From the NCBI RefSeq assembly GCF_030160395.1, contig NZ_BSOG01000005.1:62001-126000 (forward strand): a DNA stretch of 64,000 nucleotides, in the 5' to 3' direction. Shown here piece after piece: positions 51,722 through 60,871 of this stretch. The notes under the pieces are model-generated. The model was not told the origin of the DNA. It saw only the letters and a list, made by a program, of their open reading frames with translations, and did not search any database. Position 1 is the stretch's first letter, and the number at the start of each line of letters is the position of its first letter. The stretch comes from Chitinimonas prasina (GTDB taxonomy: Bacteria; Pseudomonadota; Gammaproteobacteria; Burkholderiales; Chitinimonadaceae). Made by a program: the position numbers and the translations under genes.

Positions 51722-52957
51722 CTAAACCACCAGAGCTTCCTGCTCTATCCTCCCCACCGCCCAGGCCAGCACCGCCGTTGCAGGTATGCCGGCCAGCAGC
51801 ACGGCATACCAAAGCGCGTCGCCACCCCAGGCGGCATACAGCCGGCTACCCACCAGCGGTGCCAGCAAGGTGCTGGTACTCCACATGGCAGACTGCATGC
51901 CGAAATAGTGCCCACTCCGCCGCCCCTCGGCCCGGTGCATGATGATGACACCCAGCGTGGGCATCCACAGCATCTCGCCCACCGTCCAGATCACCGTAGA
52001 GGCCAGCACGCCAGCCAGGCCACTGACCCAGGGCAACATGCCCAGGCCCGCCACCATCAGCGCACAGCCCCAGATCACCGGCCCACGCACGCCATAGCGT
52101 TGGCTCCAGGCCGTAAGGGGCAGCTGGCAAAGCGCCACCAGCAAGCCATTGATACCATGCTGCCAACCCACCCAGGCGGGGCTGAGACCATGGTGCTCCC
52201 TTAGATAGGCGCCATACAGACCATTGACCTGGTCGTACATCATGCCCAGCGGCAGCGCCGCCAGCAGCAAGCAGAGAAACACCCGGTCGCGATAGGGTGA
52301 AGCGCCGGGGGTATCCAGCGAAGGGGTGCTTTTTGCGGTAGCGGCCGCATCCACCGGCGGTGCTATCCGCGCCAAGGCATAGGCCAGCCAGGCTGCAGCA
52401 GCGAAACTAGTGGCAGCATCAGCCCAGAAGACATAGCGGTAGTCCCATCCCGCCAGCATGCCGCCAAAGAAGCCCCCTACGGCAAAGCCCAGATTAATGG
52501 CAACACGGAGCAGCGATTGCGCACGGGGACGCTCTGCAGGCTCGCATGCCTCCATGATAAGCCGCTGTACCACCGGCCTGTAGCCGGCATCGGCCACACC
52601 GCCCACGAACAGAAAGGCCGCCAGCAAAGCCACCGAACTGGTCTGCGCCAGCAGCAGCAAGCCCAGCCCAGAAGCACACAGACAGGCTACAGCCAAGCGC
52701 CTGGGCGAGACATGATCGCTCAGTACGCCAAGGCCGTAGGCACCGACCAGCGTACCAGCGCCATAACCGGCCAGTAGCAAACCTATAGTGGGAAGAGGCA
52801 GATGCAGGGATTCGCGCAGGTAGATGGCCATGAACAGCTTGGCCATGGCGCCCATGCGATTGATGAATGCGGTGGCGGCCAGTATCCAGGCCATCGATGG
52901 CAGGCTGAACAAACGTGCCACGAGGGGAAAGCGGTGTCGCAGTGTCGTCGTCGCCAT
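51722..52957 (-). CDS. MFS transporter
   Basis: 411 residues, about 12 membrane segments. Loop 2-3 motif GVLSDHVSPRRLAVA (near 79-93) is the MFS signature A. Resembles drug-efflux-type or sugar-efflux DHA1 members. Monocistronic between unrelated genes; substrate unknown. Confidence 0.85.
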   Translation of the reverse strand: MATTTLRHRFPLVARLFSLPSMAWILAATAFINRMGAMAKLFMAIYLRESLHLPLPTIGLLLAGYGAGTLVGAYGLGVLSDHVSPRRLAVACLCASGLGLLLLAQTSSVALLAAFLFVGGVADAGYRPVVQRLIMEACEPAERPRAQSLLRVAINLGFAVGGFFGGMLAGWDYRYVFWADAATSFAAAAWLAYALARIAPPVDAAATAKSTPSLDTPGASPYRDRVFLCLLLAALPLGMMYDQVNGLYGAYLREHHGLSPAWVGWQHGINGLLVALCQLPLTAWSQRYGVRGPVIWGCALMVAGLGMLPWVSGLAGVLASTVIWTVGEMLWMPTLGVIIMHRAEGRRSGHYFGMQSAMWSTSTLLAPLVGSRLYAAWGGDALWYAVLLAGIPATAVLAWAVGRIEQEALVV

Positions 52958-53184
52958 GGCCTACCCTGAGGATGTAAGGCGCCATGATGCCTGGGGTGCC
53001 TGTGCCTGCACAGGCACAGTTCCCATCCAGGCGAGCAGCACAGCCTGTAGGCAGGCAACGGCGCAACCGCCGCCACGCGGCCCTGCCAAAACGGTAACCG
53101 ATATTGCAGAAGCCGTAGGCGCAGAGTGCGACGCCAGCAGCTATGATGTGACCAAGAACAAAGCGGGACCAGGGGGGTATAAGC

Positions 53185-53970
53185 ATGCAGCGAATATTCG
53201 GCATGGCCTTGTTGGCCTGGCTAATGCTGGCTGGCCAGGCCCAGGCGGGCCGCATCGTCAAGGTGGGTGTCGTGCTGTTCCCGCCCTACATCGTCCTGCA
53301 GCAAAATGCCAATGGCTCGACCTTACGGGTGGAATTACTGGAGCTGATGAACAACTTCCAGCGGGACTACCGCTTCGTCCCGGTGGTCAGCGGGCCACTA
53401 CGCCGCTTCCACGATTTCGACCAGGGCCTGTACGACCTTTCCTTCTACGATAACCTGGCCTGGGGCTGGAAAGACCGCGCCGTGGACGCCACCAAGGTGT
53501 TCCTGCGGGGTGGCGAAGTCTATGTGGCCTTGGCCAGGCACGGCCGTGACGAAAGCTACTTCGCCGACCTGAGCGACAAGCGCATGATAGGCATGCGGGG
53601 CTATCACTATGGTTTTGCCGGCTTCAACAACGACCCTGCCTTCCTGCGGGAGCGCTTCCAGATGTCGTTCACCGATGACAACGAGGCCACCCTGCGCCTG
53701 TTGCTGATGGAGCGCGGTGATGTTGCCGTAGTGACCGAGGCCTTTCTGGCCGGCTATCTGATACGCAATCCGCAGGACAAAGACCGGCTGCTGATCTCCA
53801 GGAAGAAGGACCAGCCCTACAGCCACAGCATCATTGTTCGCCGGGGCGCGCGCCCTACTGTGGACGAGCTGAATCAGCTATTGGACAAGATGCAGCGAGC
53901 CGGCGTGCTCAAGCCGCTGTGGCGGAAGTATGGCGCTGATGCCGAGGGCAACTACCCCGACAAACCTTGA
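53185..53970 (+). CDS. Periplasmic substrate-binding protein, family 3-like
   Basis: 261 residues, signal peptide MQRIFGMALLAWLMLAGQAQA. Periplasmic-binding fold: VGVVLFPPYIVLQ, FDQGLYDLSFYDN, TDDNEATLRLLLMERGDVAVV. A second orphan binding protein like the one at 50329 and 62393. The dispersed repeat copy C begins seven bases after the stop. Confidence 0.85.
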   Translation: MQRIFGMALLAWLMLAGQAQAGRIVKVGVVLFPPYIVLQQNANGSTLRVELLELMNNFQRDYRFVPVVSGPLRRFHDFDQGLYDLSFYDNLAWGWKDRAVDATKVFLRGGEVYVALARHGRDESYFADLSDKRMIGMRGYHYGFAGFNNDPAFLRERFQMSFTDDNEATLRLLLMERGDVAVVTEAFLAGYLIRNPQDKDRLLISRKKDQPYSHSIIVRRGARPTVDELNQLLDKMQRAGVLKPLWRKYGADAEGNYPDKP

Positions 53971-53976
53971 TGCCCC

Positions 53977-54031
53977 TAAGCGCCTGCTCACAATGTTTTC
54001 ACCACGGCGCCGGGGCGAAAAAATCGTGAAC
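53977..54031. repeat. Dispersed palindromic repeat, copy C
   Basis: TAAGCGCCTGCTCA (one substitution from copy A), then CAATGTTTTCACCACGGCG, CCGGGGCGAAAAAATCGTGAAC: most of the element and arms are conserved with copy A at 6070. Here it does not overlap a stop codon but follows one by six bases. Confidence 0.75.
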
Positions 54032-54047
54032 AATTTCTATGTGAGGC

Positions 54048-54899
54048 TCAATCGGCAAAAGCAAAGCGCATGGACAGGTCGATGGCGCTGACATCCTTGG
54101 TCAGCTTGCCAATTGATATCCGGTCCACACCGGTTTCGGCGATGGCCCGCACGGTCGACATATCCACGCCGCCGCTGGCCTCCAACACGGCCTTGCCCGA
54201 ACTGCGGCGTACCGCCTCGGCCATGTCGGCGTGGCTCATATTGTCCAGCAATACCGATTGCGCACCGGCGGCCAGGGCCTGATCCAGCTCGGCCAGGTTC
54301 TCGACCTCGATCTGTATGCCCACCCCCGCTGGCGCCAGCTTGAAGGCCTCGCGCAATACCGCTGCAATACTGCCGGCGGCGGCGATATGGTTTTCCTTGA
54401 TCAGGATGCCATCGTACAAGCCGATGCGCTGGTTCTCGCCCCCACCCACCCTGACTGCGTATTTTTGCGCCAGCCGCAGGCCAGGCAAGGTCTTGCGGGT
54501 ATCGTGTATGCGGGCGCGGGTACCGGCGATGGCGGCCACATAACGCTGGGTCTCGGTTGCTACGGCAGAGAGTGTCTGAAGGAAATTGAGTGCGCTACGC
54601 TCCGCCGTCAGCAAGGCCCGGGCCGGGCCGGTAATCTCGCACAGCACCGTATCAGCCCCCACCTGGGCGCCCTCGGCCACCAGCCAGCGTATAGATACGC
54701 CGGCATCCACCTGCCGAAAGCACTCTTCGAACCAGGCCTGGCCACACACCACCGCCGCCTGCCTGACCCGTACGGTTGCCCTACCCGGCCGCTCGGCGGC
54801 TATCAGCATGGCAGTCCAGTCGGCACAGCCGATATCCTCTGCCAGCGCGGCGGCAACTTGTTGGGCAATCAGATGGGCTGGGGGAGGCGTCAAAGTCAT
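54048..54899 (-). CDS. nadC: Nicotinate-nucleotide pyrophosphorylase (quinolinate phosphoribosyltransferase)
   Basis: 283 residues. Motifs ALNFLQTLSAVAT, RIHDTRKTLPGLR and KENHIAAAGSI are complete, and the C-terminal barrel strand ILLDNMS precedes VLEASGGVDMSTV. The enzyme makes nicotinate mononucleotide from quinolinate in de novo NAD synthesis. It lies far from the NAD operon at 1-3.6 kb, and nadA/nadB are not in the window. Confidence 0.97.
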   Translation of the reverse strand: MTLTPPPAHLIAQQVAAALAEDIGCADWTAMLIAAERPGRATVRVRQAAVVCGQAWFEECFRQVDAGVSIRWLVAEGAQVGADTVLCEITGPARALLTAERSALNFLQTLSAVATETQRYVAAIAGTRARIHDTRKTLPGLRLAQKYAVRVGGGENQRIGLYDGILIKENHIAAAGSIAAVLREAFKLAPAGVGIQIEVENLAELDQALAAGAQSVLLDNMSHADMAEAVRRSSGKAVLEASGGVDMSTVRAIAETGVDRISIGKLTKDVSAIDLSMRFAFAD

Positions 54900-54951
54900 G
54901 GCAGCAGCAAGTCTTGGTTAGGCAACAAGCCGCCATTGTAACCCCAGCAAG

Positions 54952-54977
54952 AAAAACGCCGGCCATTGCTGGCCGGC
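54952..54977 (-). terminator. Intrinsic terminator read leftward
   Basis: GCCGGCCA pairs with TGGCCGGC around TTGC, followed on the minus strand by GTTTTTC (A run at 54952-54956). It lies upstream of nadC and 215 bp past the pstS stop, and probably ends the pstS transcript. Confidence 0.8.
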
Positions 54978-55191
54978 GGCAGGCTAGTCTTTCGGTGCCG
55001 ATGCGGATCGCGCGTGGCAAGACCGACCACAATCAACGCATTTCAGGGGAGATCAACGTTGCAGGGCAGATACTAGTCGGCGCTTCCTGTGTCTACAGCT
55101 ACCATGCGATAAACCGGCATGGGGGCAGACCAATTGCACCCTGTAACGACGAACTGACATGCCTGCACCCGTACCGAGCCCGCTCACCGAC

Positions 55192-56226
55192 TCAGAGCCC
55201 GGCCTTATAGCCGTACTGCCTGCTCCAGGCCTTGCGCACCCCTATCTTCATGCTGTCGCTCAGGGGTACATAGCCCAGCTCGCGGCTGGCGCTGTCACCA
55301 TGCTTGTAGCCCCAGTAGATGAACTCCAGCACCTTTTGCGCCCCCGGCCCTGACTTGGGTACCAGGGTGAAGGTCAGTGTGGTCATAGGCCAGCCGGCAT
55401 AGGTGTCGTTGTCTGCCAGCACAAGGTAGAAATCCGGGTCGGCGCTATAGAGCAACTTCTCGGCATCGAACTGGGCTGCTGCCAGTATGGACTCCGGGCT
55501 GGCCTTCATGTGGACGCCAACGCGGTTGGGTAACTGGGCCATATTGAGCTTGTCGCGTAGCGCCCGCCCATACTCGGCATAAGCGATTGCGCCTGGCGTG
55601 GCCTTCACTGCCTCCACCACCGCACCGCTACCCTTGGCAGCAGTGCCAGATACCCCTTTCAACTCCTTGCTCACGCCCTGGTTTTTCTTCCAGTCCGGCG
55701 AGCGGGCGTTCAGGTAATAGCTGAATGCAAAAGAAGAGCCCGAGCTATCAGCCCGGTAAACCGGCTTGATGGCCAGATCCAGCGCCTTGGCTGGTACACC
55801 CTCGTTCATCGACAGTATCTCAGGATCGTTCCAGCGCTTGATCCGACCGGTATAGATCTTGGCCAACACGTCGGCGTTGAGCTTGAGCGAGCCGGCCGGC
55901 ACGCCGGGCAGATTGACCACCGGCACCACCGCGCCCATGGCGACAGGAAACTGCCGCAGGCCTTTCTCGTCTAGCTCCGCCCGCTTCAGCGGCTCGTCCG
56001 AGGCGCCAAAATCAACCTGCTTGCTAGCGATGCGCTTGATCCCCTCACCCGAGCCGACAGCCTCGTAGTTGACGACCGAGCCGGCGCCGGCCTGTTTCTG
56101 GAATTGCTCTGCCCATTTGCGGTAGAGCGGCTCGGCAAATGTGGAACCTGCACCCGACAGATTGGCCGCCTGGGCGCTCAGACCTATCAAGGCCAGCAGA
56201 AGTATCTTGAATATAGGGGTAGGCAT
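55192..56226 (-). CDS. pstS: Phosphate ABC transporter periplasmic substrate-binding protein PstS
   Basis: 344 residues from ATG 56226, signal peptide ending QAAN. Phosphate-site residues are visible: AGSTFAEPLYRKW (Ser/Thr), GSGEGIKRI, FGASDEPL and RADSSGSSFAFSYYL. Standalone here, without pstCAB or phoU. The 346 bp upstream hold no clear PhoB box. Confidence 0.96.
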   Translation of the reverse strand: MPTPIFKILLLALIGLSAQAANLSGAGSTFAEPLYRKWAEQFQKQAGAGSVVNYEAVGSGEGIKRIASKQVDFGASDEPLKRAELDEKGLRQFPVAMGAVVPVVNLPGVPAGSLKLNADVLAKIYTGRIKRWNDPEILSMNEGVPAKALDLAIKPVYRADSSGSSFAFSYYLNARSPDWKKNQGVSKELKGVSGTAAKGSGAVVEAVKATPGAIAYAEYGRALRDKLNMAQLPNRVGVHMKASPESILAAAQFDAEKLLYSADPDFYLVLADNDTYAGWPMTTLTFTLVPKSGPGAQKVLEFIYWGYKHGDSASRELGYVPLSDSMKIGVRKAWSRQYGYKAGL

Positions 56227-56572
56227 CACAGCAGCGCTCCTTTTCAATAACGCTCGAATCCGCTCACAACATTGGCTGGGCGTTGTTGCGCAAACTTGCC
56301 GTACTGTTTGGGTACTGCTGATTGCACACGTCAATTTCCCCCTAAGCCAGCAGGGTTTTGTCAGCGGTTCTTTAGTACGATAGATGCTGTCGCCGAGATA
56401 ATCGGGACAACGCAAATGCAAAAGCCCGCACCGGACGCAGCATCAATCCATTATTAATCATGGCTTTAGTTGAGAATAAACAGGCAAACCCACGATCCAG
56501 CGCAACCCACCGCTTGTCGGATTGTTCAACACAAAGCCGGGTGCGCAGCCCGTTGGAGTCCGTAAAAAGCCC
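56227..56572. other. Intergenic region upstream of pstS
   Basis: 346 bp. Short forward frames (such as one from 56460) look like chance. No clear PhoB box (CTGTCAT repeats) or strong terminator was found; it should carry the pstS promoter and the end of the leftward MTH938-like gene. Confidence 0.45.
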
Positions 56573-56941
56573 TTACTCGAAGAGTACGGCGGCAATCACC
56601 CGACGGTCTTCCGCCACCAGGATATTGAAGGTGCGGCACATGGCCGAGATATCCATGGCATCCACACCGACCTGCGCCTGCATCAGCGCACGGCTAAGGC
56701 GAGGATGCGGAAACTGCAATCGGCTGCCAGTACCCAGCAGCACCACCTCGGGCTGAAATGCCAGCAAGGCTTCAAAATCAGCCTCAGTCAATTCGGCAAA
56801 GCTGGCAGGCCGCCAGGGATCCACGCTGGTGGGGCTTACCACCAGGCTGCCGCTGCGCCGCTGCTCGTTGACGCTGACAAAGTCGGCACCATAGCCAGTA
56901 AAGACATTGAGATGGGTAGGTTTGTCGGCGTGCAGTTTCAT
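56573..56941 (-). CDS. MTH938/NDUFAF3-like domain protein
   Basis: 122 residues of the DUF498 fold: FTGYGADFVSVNEQRRSGSLVVSP, LLAFQPEVVLLGTGSRLQFP and an end GVDAMDISAMCRTFNILVAEDR. Eukaryotic relatives assist complex I assembly; bacterial function unknown. Divergent from alaA. Confidence 0.9.
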   Translation of the reverse strand: MKLHADKPTHLNVFTGYGADFVSVNEQRRSGSLVVSPTSVDPWRPASFAELTEADFEALLAFQPEVVLLGTGSRLQFPHPRLSRALMQAQVGVDAMDISAMCRTFNILVAEDRRVIAAVLFE

Positions 56942-57078
56942 GGCGGGCTATCAGTCTATCCAGGCCGTATTCTACCCCTGCGGTCGTGGAATAAGTGCTA
57001 GGTGCAAAGCGAATATTGCAGGGCAACAAACTTTGCTACTATCGAACGCTCCCCATAACGCCTGCAGCCAAGAACACG

Positions 57079-58326
57079 ATGCGCGCCGTCAAAAAGTCCC
57101 AGAAACTCGACAACGTCTGTTACGAAATCCGCGGCCCCGCCTTGGCGCGCGCCAAGCAGATGGAGGACGATGGCCAGCGCATCATCAAGCTCAATATCGG
57201 CAATCTGGCGGTTTTCGGTTTCGAGCCCCCCGACGAGATCGTCCGTGACGTAATCCACAACCTGCCCCAGGCCGGTGGCTATGCTGACTCCAAGGGTATC
57301 TTCCCTGCCCGCAAGGCTGTCATGCACTATGCCCAGCAAAAAGGCATCAAGGGCGTCAGTGTCGAGGACATCTATATCGGCAACGGCGTATCGGAGCTGA
57401 TCCTGCTGAGCATGAACGCGCTGCTCAACAATGGCGACGAGGTGCTGGTGCCCGCACCTGACTACCCGCTGTGGACTGCCGCCGTGTCCTTGTCTGGCGG
57501 TACGGCCCGGCATTATCTCTGCGACGAAGCCAATGACTGGCTGCCCGATCTGGACGATATCCGCGCCAAGATCACCGACACCACGCGCGCCATCGTGGTG
57601 ATCAACCCCAACAATCCCACCGGCGCGCTATATCCCGACGAGATATTGCAGGGCATATTGCAGATAGCCCGCGAGCATGACCTGATCGTCTACGCCGATG
57701 AGATCTACGACAAGACCCTGTACGATGGCCACACCCATACCAGCATCGCCTCGCTGGCTGACGATGTGTTCTGCGTCACCTACGGCGGCCTGTCCAAGAA
57801 CTATCGTGCCTGCGGCTATCGCGCCGGCTGGATGATACTGAGCGGCGACAAGCGTCATGCCCAGGACTACATCGACGGCCTCAATATCGTGGCCTCCATG
57901 CGCCTGTGCGCCAACGTGCCCGCCCAGCACGCCATCCAGACCGCGCTGGGCGGCTACCAGAGCATCAACGAGCTAGTGGCGCCGACCGGCAGGCTGGCTC
58001 GCCAGCGCGATCTGGCCTGGGAGCGGCTGACCGCCATCCCAGGTGTCAGCTGTGTCAAACCCAAGGGGGCGCTGTACCTGTTCCCCCGGCTGGATCCCAA
58101 GGTCTACCCGATTGCGGATGACCAGGCCTTCATCACCGAATTGCTGGAAGAAGAAAAAGTGCTACTAGTTCAGGGCACCGGTTTCAACTGGCACTCGCCC
58201 GACCACCTGCGGGTGGTGTTCCTGCCCCATATGGACGAGCTGGAAGAAGCCCTTGATCGCATCGAGCGCTTTCTGGCGGCCTACCGAAAACGTCACGAAA
58301 GCCATGCATGCGCGCCCTCCGCCTGA
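57079..58326 (+). CDS. alaA: Glutamate-pyruvate (alanine) aminotransferase AlaA
   Basis: 415 residues, strongly like E. coli AlaA: VKKSQKLDNVCYEIRGP start, INPNNPTGALY, YADEIYDKTLYD and the PLP-lysine segment FNGLSKNYRACGYRAGW-like (GGLSKNYRACGYRAGW, Lys near 238). Makes alanine from pyruvate with glutamate. Overlaps the GNAT gene by 19 bp; transcription probably runs on toward hom. Confidence 0.96.
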   Translation: MRAVKKSQKLDNVCYEIRGPALARAKQMEDDGQRIIKLNIGNLAVFGFEPPDEIVRDVIHNLPQAGGYADSKGIFPARKAVMHYAQQKGIKGVSVEDIYIGNGVSELILLSMNALLNNGDEVLVPAPDYPLWTAAVSLSGGTARHYLCDEANDWLPDLDDIRAKITDTTRAIVVINPNNPTGALYPDEILQGILQIAREHDLIVYADEIYDKTLYDGHTHTSIASLADDVFCVTYGGLSKNYRACGYRAGWMILSGDKRHAQDYIDGLNIVASMRLCANVPAQHAIQTALGGYQSINELVAPTGRLARQRDLAWERLTAIPGVSCVKPKGALYLFPRLDPKVYPIADDQAFITELLEEEKVLLVQGTGFNWHSPDHLRVVFLPHMDELEEALDRIERFLAAYRKRHESHACAPSA

Positions 58327-58754
58327 CCGACGACAACCGCAATCTGATCGAACCCGCCTGGCTGGCCCGGGCGGAAGCAGTACACCGCGAACTGCGACCG
58401 CAACTGGCGGCAGACTACGCCGCACAAATGGCCGGCATCTTTGCCGATGGTGGTGAAATGGTCGTGGCCATAGAAGGCGAGGCCGTGCTGGGCGTCGCCG
58501 TCTACCGCTGCTACCGCGATACCTTTTCCGGCACCAAATTCTATGTGGATGATCTGGTCACCACCGAGGCCCAGCGCTCTCGCGGGGCCGGCAAGCTGCT
58601 GCTGGACTGGCTGCAGCAAGATGCCCGCCGCCGTGGCGCCAGCAATTTCATACTCGACTCAGGTACGCAACGTGAACGGGCCCATCGCTTTTATTTCCGC
58701 GAAGGCCTGGGCATAGCCTGTTTCAATTTCTGCAAACCTCTCTCAAACGACTAG
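58308..58754 (+). CDS. GNAT family N-acetyltransferase
   Basis: 148 residues. FYVDDLVTTEAQRSRGAGKLLLDWL carries the acetyl-CoA (R/Q)xxGxG/A loop, and RAHRFYFREGLGIACFNF is the usual end. Substrate unknown. Between alaA (overlapping) and hom, 10 bp from the latter, so probably co-transcribed. Confidence 0.88.
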   Translation: MRALRLTDDNRNLIEPAWLARAEAVHRELRPQLAADYAAQMAGIFADGGEMVVAIEGEAVLGVAVYRCYRDTFSGTKFYVDDLVTTEAQRSRGAGKLLLDWLQQDARRRGASNFILDSGTQRERAHRFYFREGLGIACFNFCKPLSND

Positions 58755-58764
58755 GCAAACCCGT

Positions 58765-60090
58765 ATGAAACCCATCCAAGTAGGCCTGTTGGGCTTCGGC
58801 ACGGTCGGCTCCGGCGTCGCCAAGGTACTGGCCCGCAATGCCGAGGAAATCGGCCGTCGCGCCGGCCGCGCCATCGAAGTGAAACGTGTCGCTGTCCGCA
58901 ATATTGTAAAGGCCCGTGCCGTTGCGCCGGCTGCCGTGGTCGAGGGGCTGGCCTTCGGCAACGATTTCCACGCCGTGGTCGACGACCCGGAAATCAGCAT
59001 CATCTGCGAACTGATAGGCGGCACCACCCTGGCCAAGGAGCTGGTACTGCGTGCCATCGCCAACGGCAAGCATGTGGTCACCGCCAACAAGGCGCTGCTG
59101 GCGCTGCATGGCAACGAGATCTTCGCCGCAGCCCAGGCGCGCGGCGTCACCGTGGCCTTTGAGGCGGCGGTAGCCGGTGGTATCCCCATCATCAAGGCGC
59201 TGCGTGAGGGCCTCACCGCCAACCGTATCGAATGGATAGCCGGCATCATCAATGGCACTTCCAACTTTATCCTGACCGAGATGCGCGACAAGGGTGCCGC
59301 CTTTGCCGATGTGCTGGCCGAAGCACAACAGCTGGGCTATGCCGAAGCCGACCCGACCTTCGATATCGAAGGCCACGATGCCGCCCACAAGCTGACCATA
59401 CTGTCGGCCCTGGCTTTCGGCATACCCATGCAGTTCGACAAGGCCTATCTGGAGGGTATCTCCAGACTGACCCAGGAAGACATTGCCTACGCCGAACAGC
59501 TGGGCTACCGCATCAAGCTGCTGGGCATTACCCGGCGCAAGGCCAATGGTGTGGAGCTGCGGGTACACCCCACCCTGATCCCGGCCAAGCGCATCATCGC
59601 CAATGTGGACGGTGTCATGAACGCCGTGGTGGTACAGGGCGATGCCGTGGGCCAGACCCTCTACTGCGGCCGTGGCGCCGGCTCCGAACCAACAGCGTCG
59701 GCCGTGGTGGCTGATCTGGTCGACGTGACCCGCCTGCTGACAGCCGACCCGGAACACCGTGTGCCACACCTGGCTTTCCAGCCAGACCGGTTGGTCGACC
59801 TGCCCATCCTGCCCATCGATGCCGTGGAAACCAGCTATTACCTGCGGCTCAAGGCGCACGACAAGGCCGGCGTGATGGCCGATGTCACCCGCATCCTGGC
59901 CGACGCCGATATCTCCATCGATGCCATGATGCAGAAGGAACCGGCCGAAGGCGTGAAGGTGGTGGACATCATCATCCTCACCCATATTGCGCTGGAACGC
60001 CGGGTGGACGAAGCCATCGCCCGTATCGAAGGCCTGGCCACCATAGCCGGCAGCGTCACCAAGCTGCGGCTGGAAAACCTGGACAAGTAA
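58765..60090 (+). CDS. hom: Homoserine dehydrogenase
   Basis: 441 residues. N-terminal Rossmann GFGTVGSGVAKVL, catalytic-domain segments NGKHVVTANKALLA and INGTSNFILTEM, and a C-terminal ACT regulatory domain (about 350-441; KAGVMADVTRILADADISIDAM). It reduces aspartate semialdehyde to homoserine. ACT suggests feedback by threonine. Forms a pathway pair with thrC, split by the MOSC gene. Confidence 0.97.
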   Translation: MKPIQVGLLGFGTVGSGVAKVLARNAEEIGRRAGRAIEVKRVAVRNIVKARAVAPAAVVEGLAFGNDFHAVVDDPEISIICELIGGTTLAKELVLRAIANGKHVVTANKALLALHGNEIFAAAQARGVTVAFEAAVAGGIPIIKALREGLTANRIEWIAGIINGTSNFILTEMRDKGAAFADVLAEAQQLGYAEADPTFDIEGHDAAHKLTILSALAFGIPMQFDKAYLEGISRLTQEDIAYAEQLGYRIKLLGITRRKANGVELRVHPTLIPAKRIIANVDGVMNAVVVQGDAVGQTLYCGRGAGSEPTASAVVADLVDVTRLLTADPEHRVPHLAFQPDRLVDLPILPIDAVETSYYLRLKAHDKAGVMADVTRILADADISIDAMMQKEPAEGVKVVDIIILTHIALERRVDEAIARIEGLATIAGSVTKLRLENLDK

Positions 60091-60102
60091 GCGGGCCCGC
60101 AC

Positions 60103-60645
60103 ATGCAAGGCGAGGTGCTGGCCGTCTGCCGTCATCCGGAGCATGGCTTCAGCAAACCATGCACGGCGCAGATCACCCTGCTGGCTGGGTTGGGCGTGGA
60201 GGGCGATGCCCATATGGGCACCACCGTAAAGCACCGCTCGCGGGTACGGCAGAATCCCGATCAACCCAATCTGCGGCAGGTACATCTGCTGGCGGCAGAG
60301 CTGCTCGACGAACTGCAGCAGCAAGGGTTTGCCGTGGCGCCGGGCGCACTGGGCGAGAACCTGACCACCCGTGGGCTGGATTTGATACACCTGCCACGCG
60401 GCACCGTGCTGCATCTGGGTGAGCAAGCCGAAGTGGAAATCACCGGCCTGCGCAATCCCTGCACCCAGATTGAGGCCTTCCAGCCTGGCCTGCTGGCCGC
60501 CGTGCTGGGCCGGGATGAAGCCGGCAACCTGGTGCGCAAGGCGGGCATCATGGGGATAGTCCGGGCTGGCGGCGTGGTACGGCCTGGCGATACCATCCGG
60601 CTGACCTTGCCGCCCCTGCCCTACCATAAGCTGGAGCGTGTCTAG
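60103..60645 (+). CDS. MOSC domain protein
   Basis: 180 residues from ATG 60103. MOSC core: VRQNPDQPNLRQVHLLA, FAVAPGALGENLTTRGLDL and RNPCTQIEAFQPGL, where the conserved Cys (NPCTQ) is expected to bind sulfur or molybdopterin cofactor. Twelve bp behind hom and 227 bp ahead of thrC. It has no known role in threonine synthesis. Confidence 0.93.
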   Translation: MQGEVLAVCRHPEHGFSKPCTAQITLLAGLGVEGDAHMGTTVKHRSRVRQNPDQPNLRQVHLLAAELLDELQQQGFAVAPGALGENLTTRGLDLIHLPRGTVLHLGEQAEVEITGLRNPCTQIEAFQPGLLAAVLGRDEAGNLVRKAGIMGIVRAGGVVRPGDTIRLTLPPLPYHKLERV

Positions 60646-60871
60646 GAAACAGCCGCCAACCATAGTTTCATGGGGTGTGACCCGCGCCCCGGCAACCGCA
60701 CCAAAACGCAACAAAGCCCTGCCTAGCAGGTGTGATGCATGACAAGGACGCGAACAGCCAGGTCCAGCCAGAAGCGCTACCCAGGCCTATTGCGACAAGC
60801 CGGCCCACGACGCCGAAGTGATGAAACACCCAGCAAACCACTGGCAGCACAGGCACTCACAGGAAACCGAC

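Noticed and set aside
58723-60714. Leftward 663-codon frame opposite hom
   Set aside because: GC-rich shadow frame; residue pattern is His/Gln/Gly-rich noise and hom is unmistakable.
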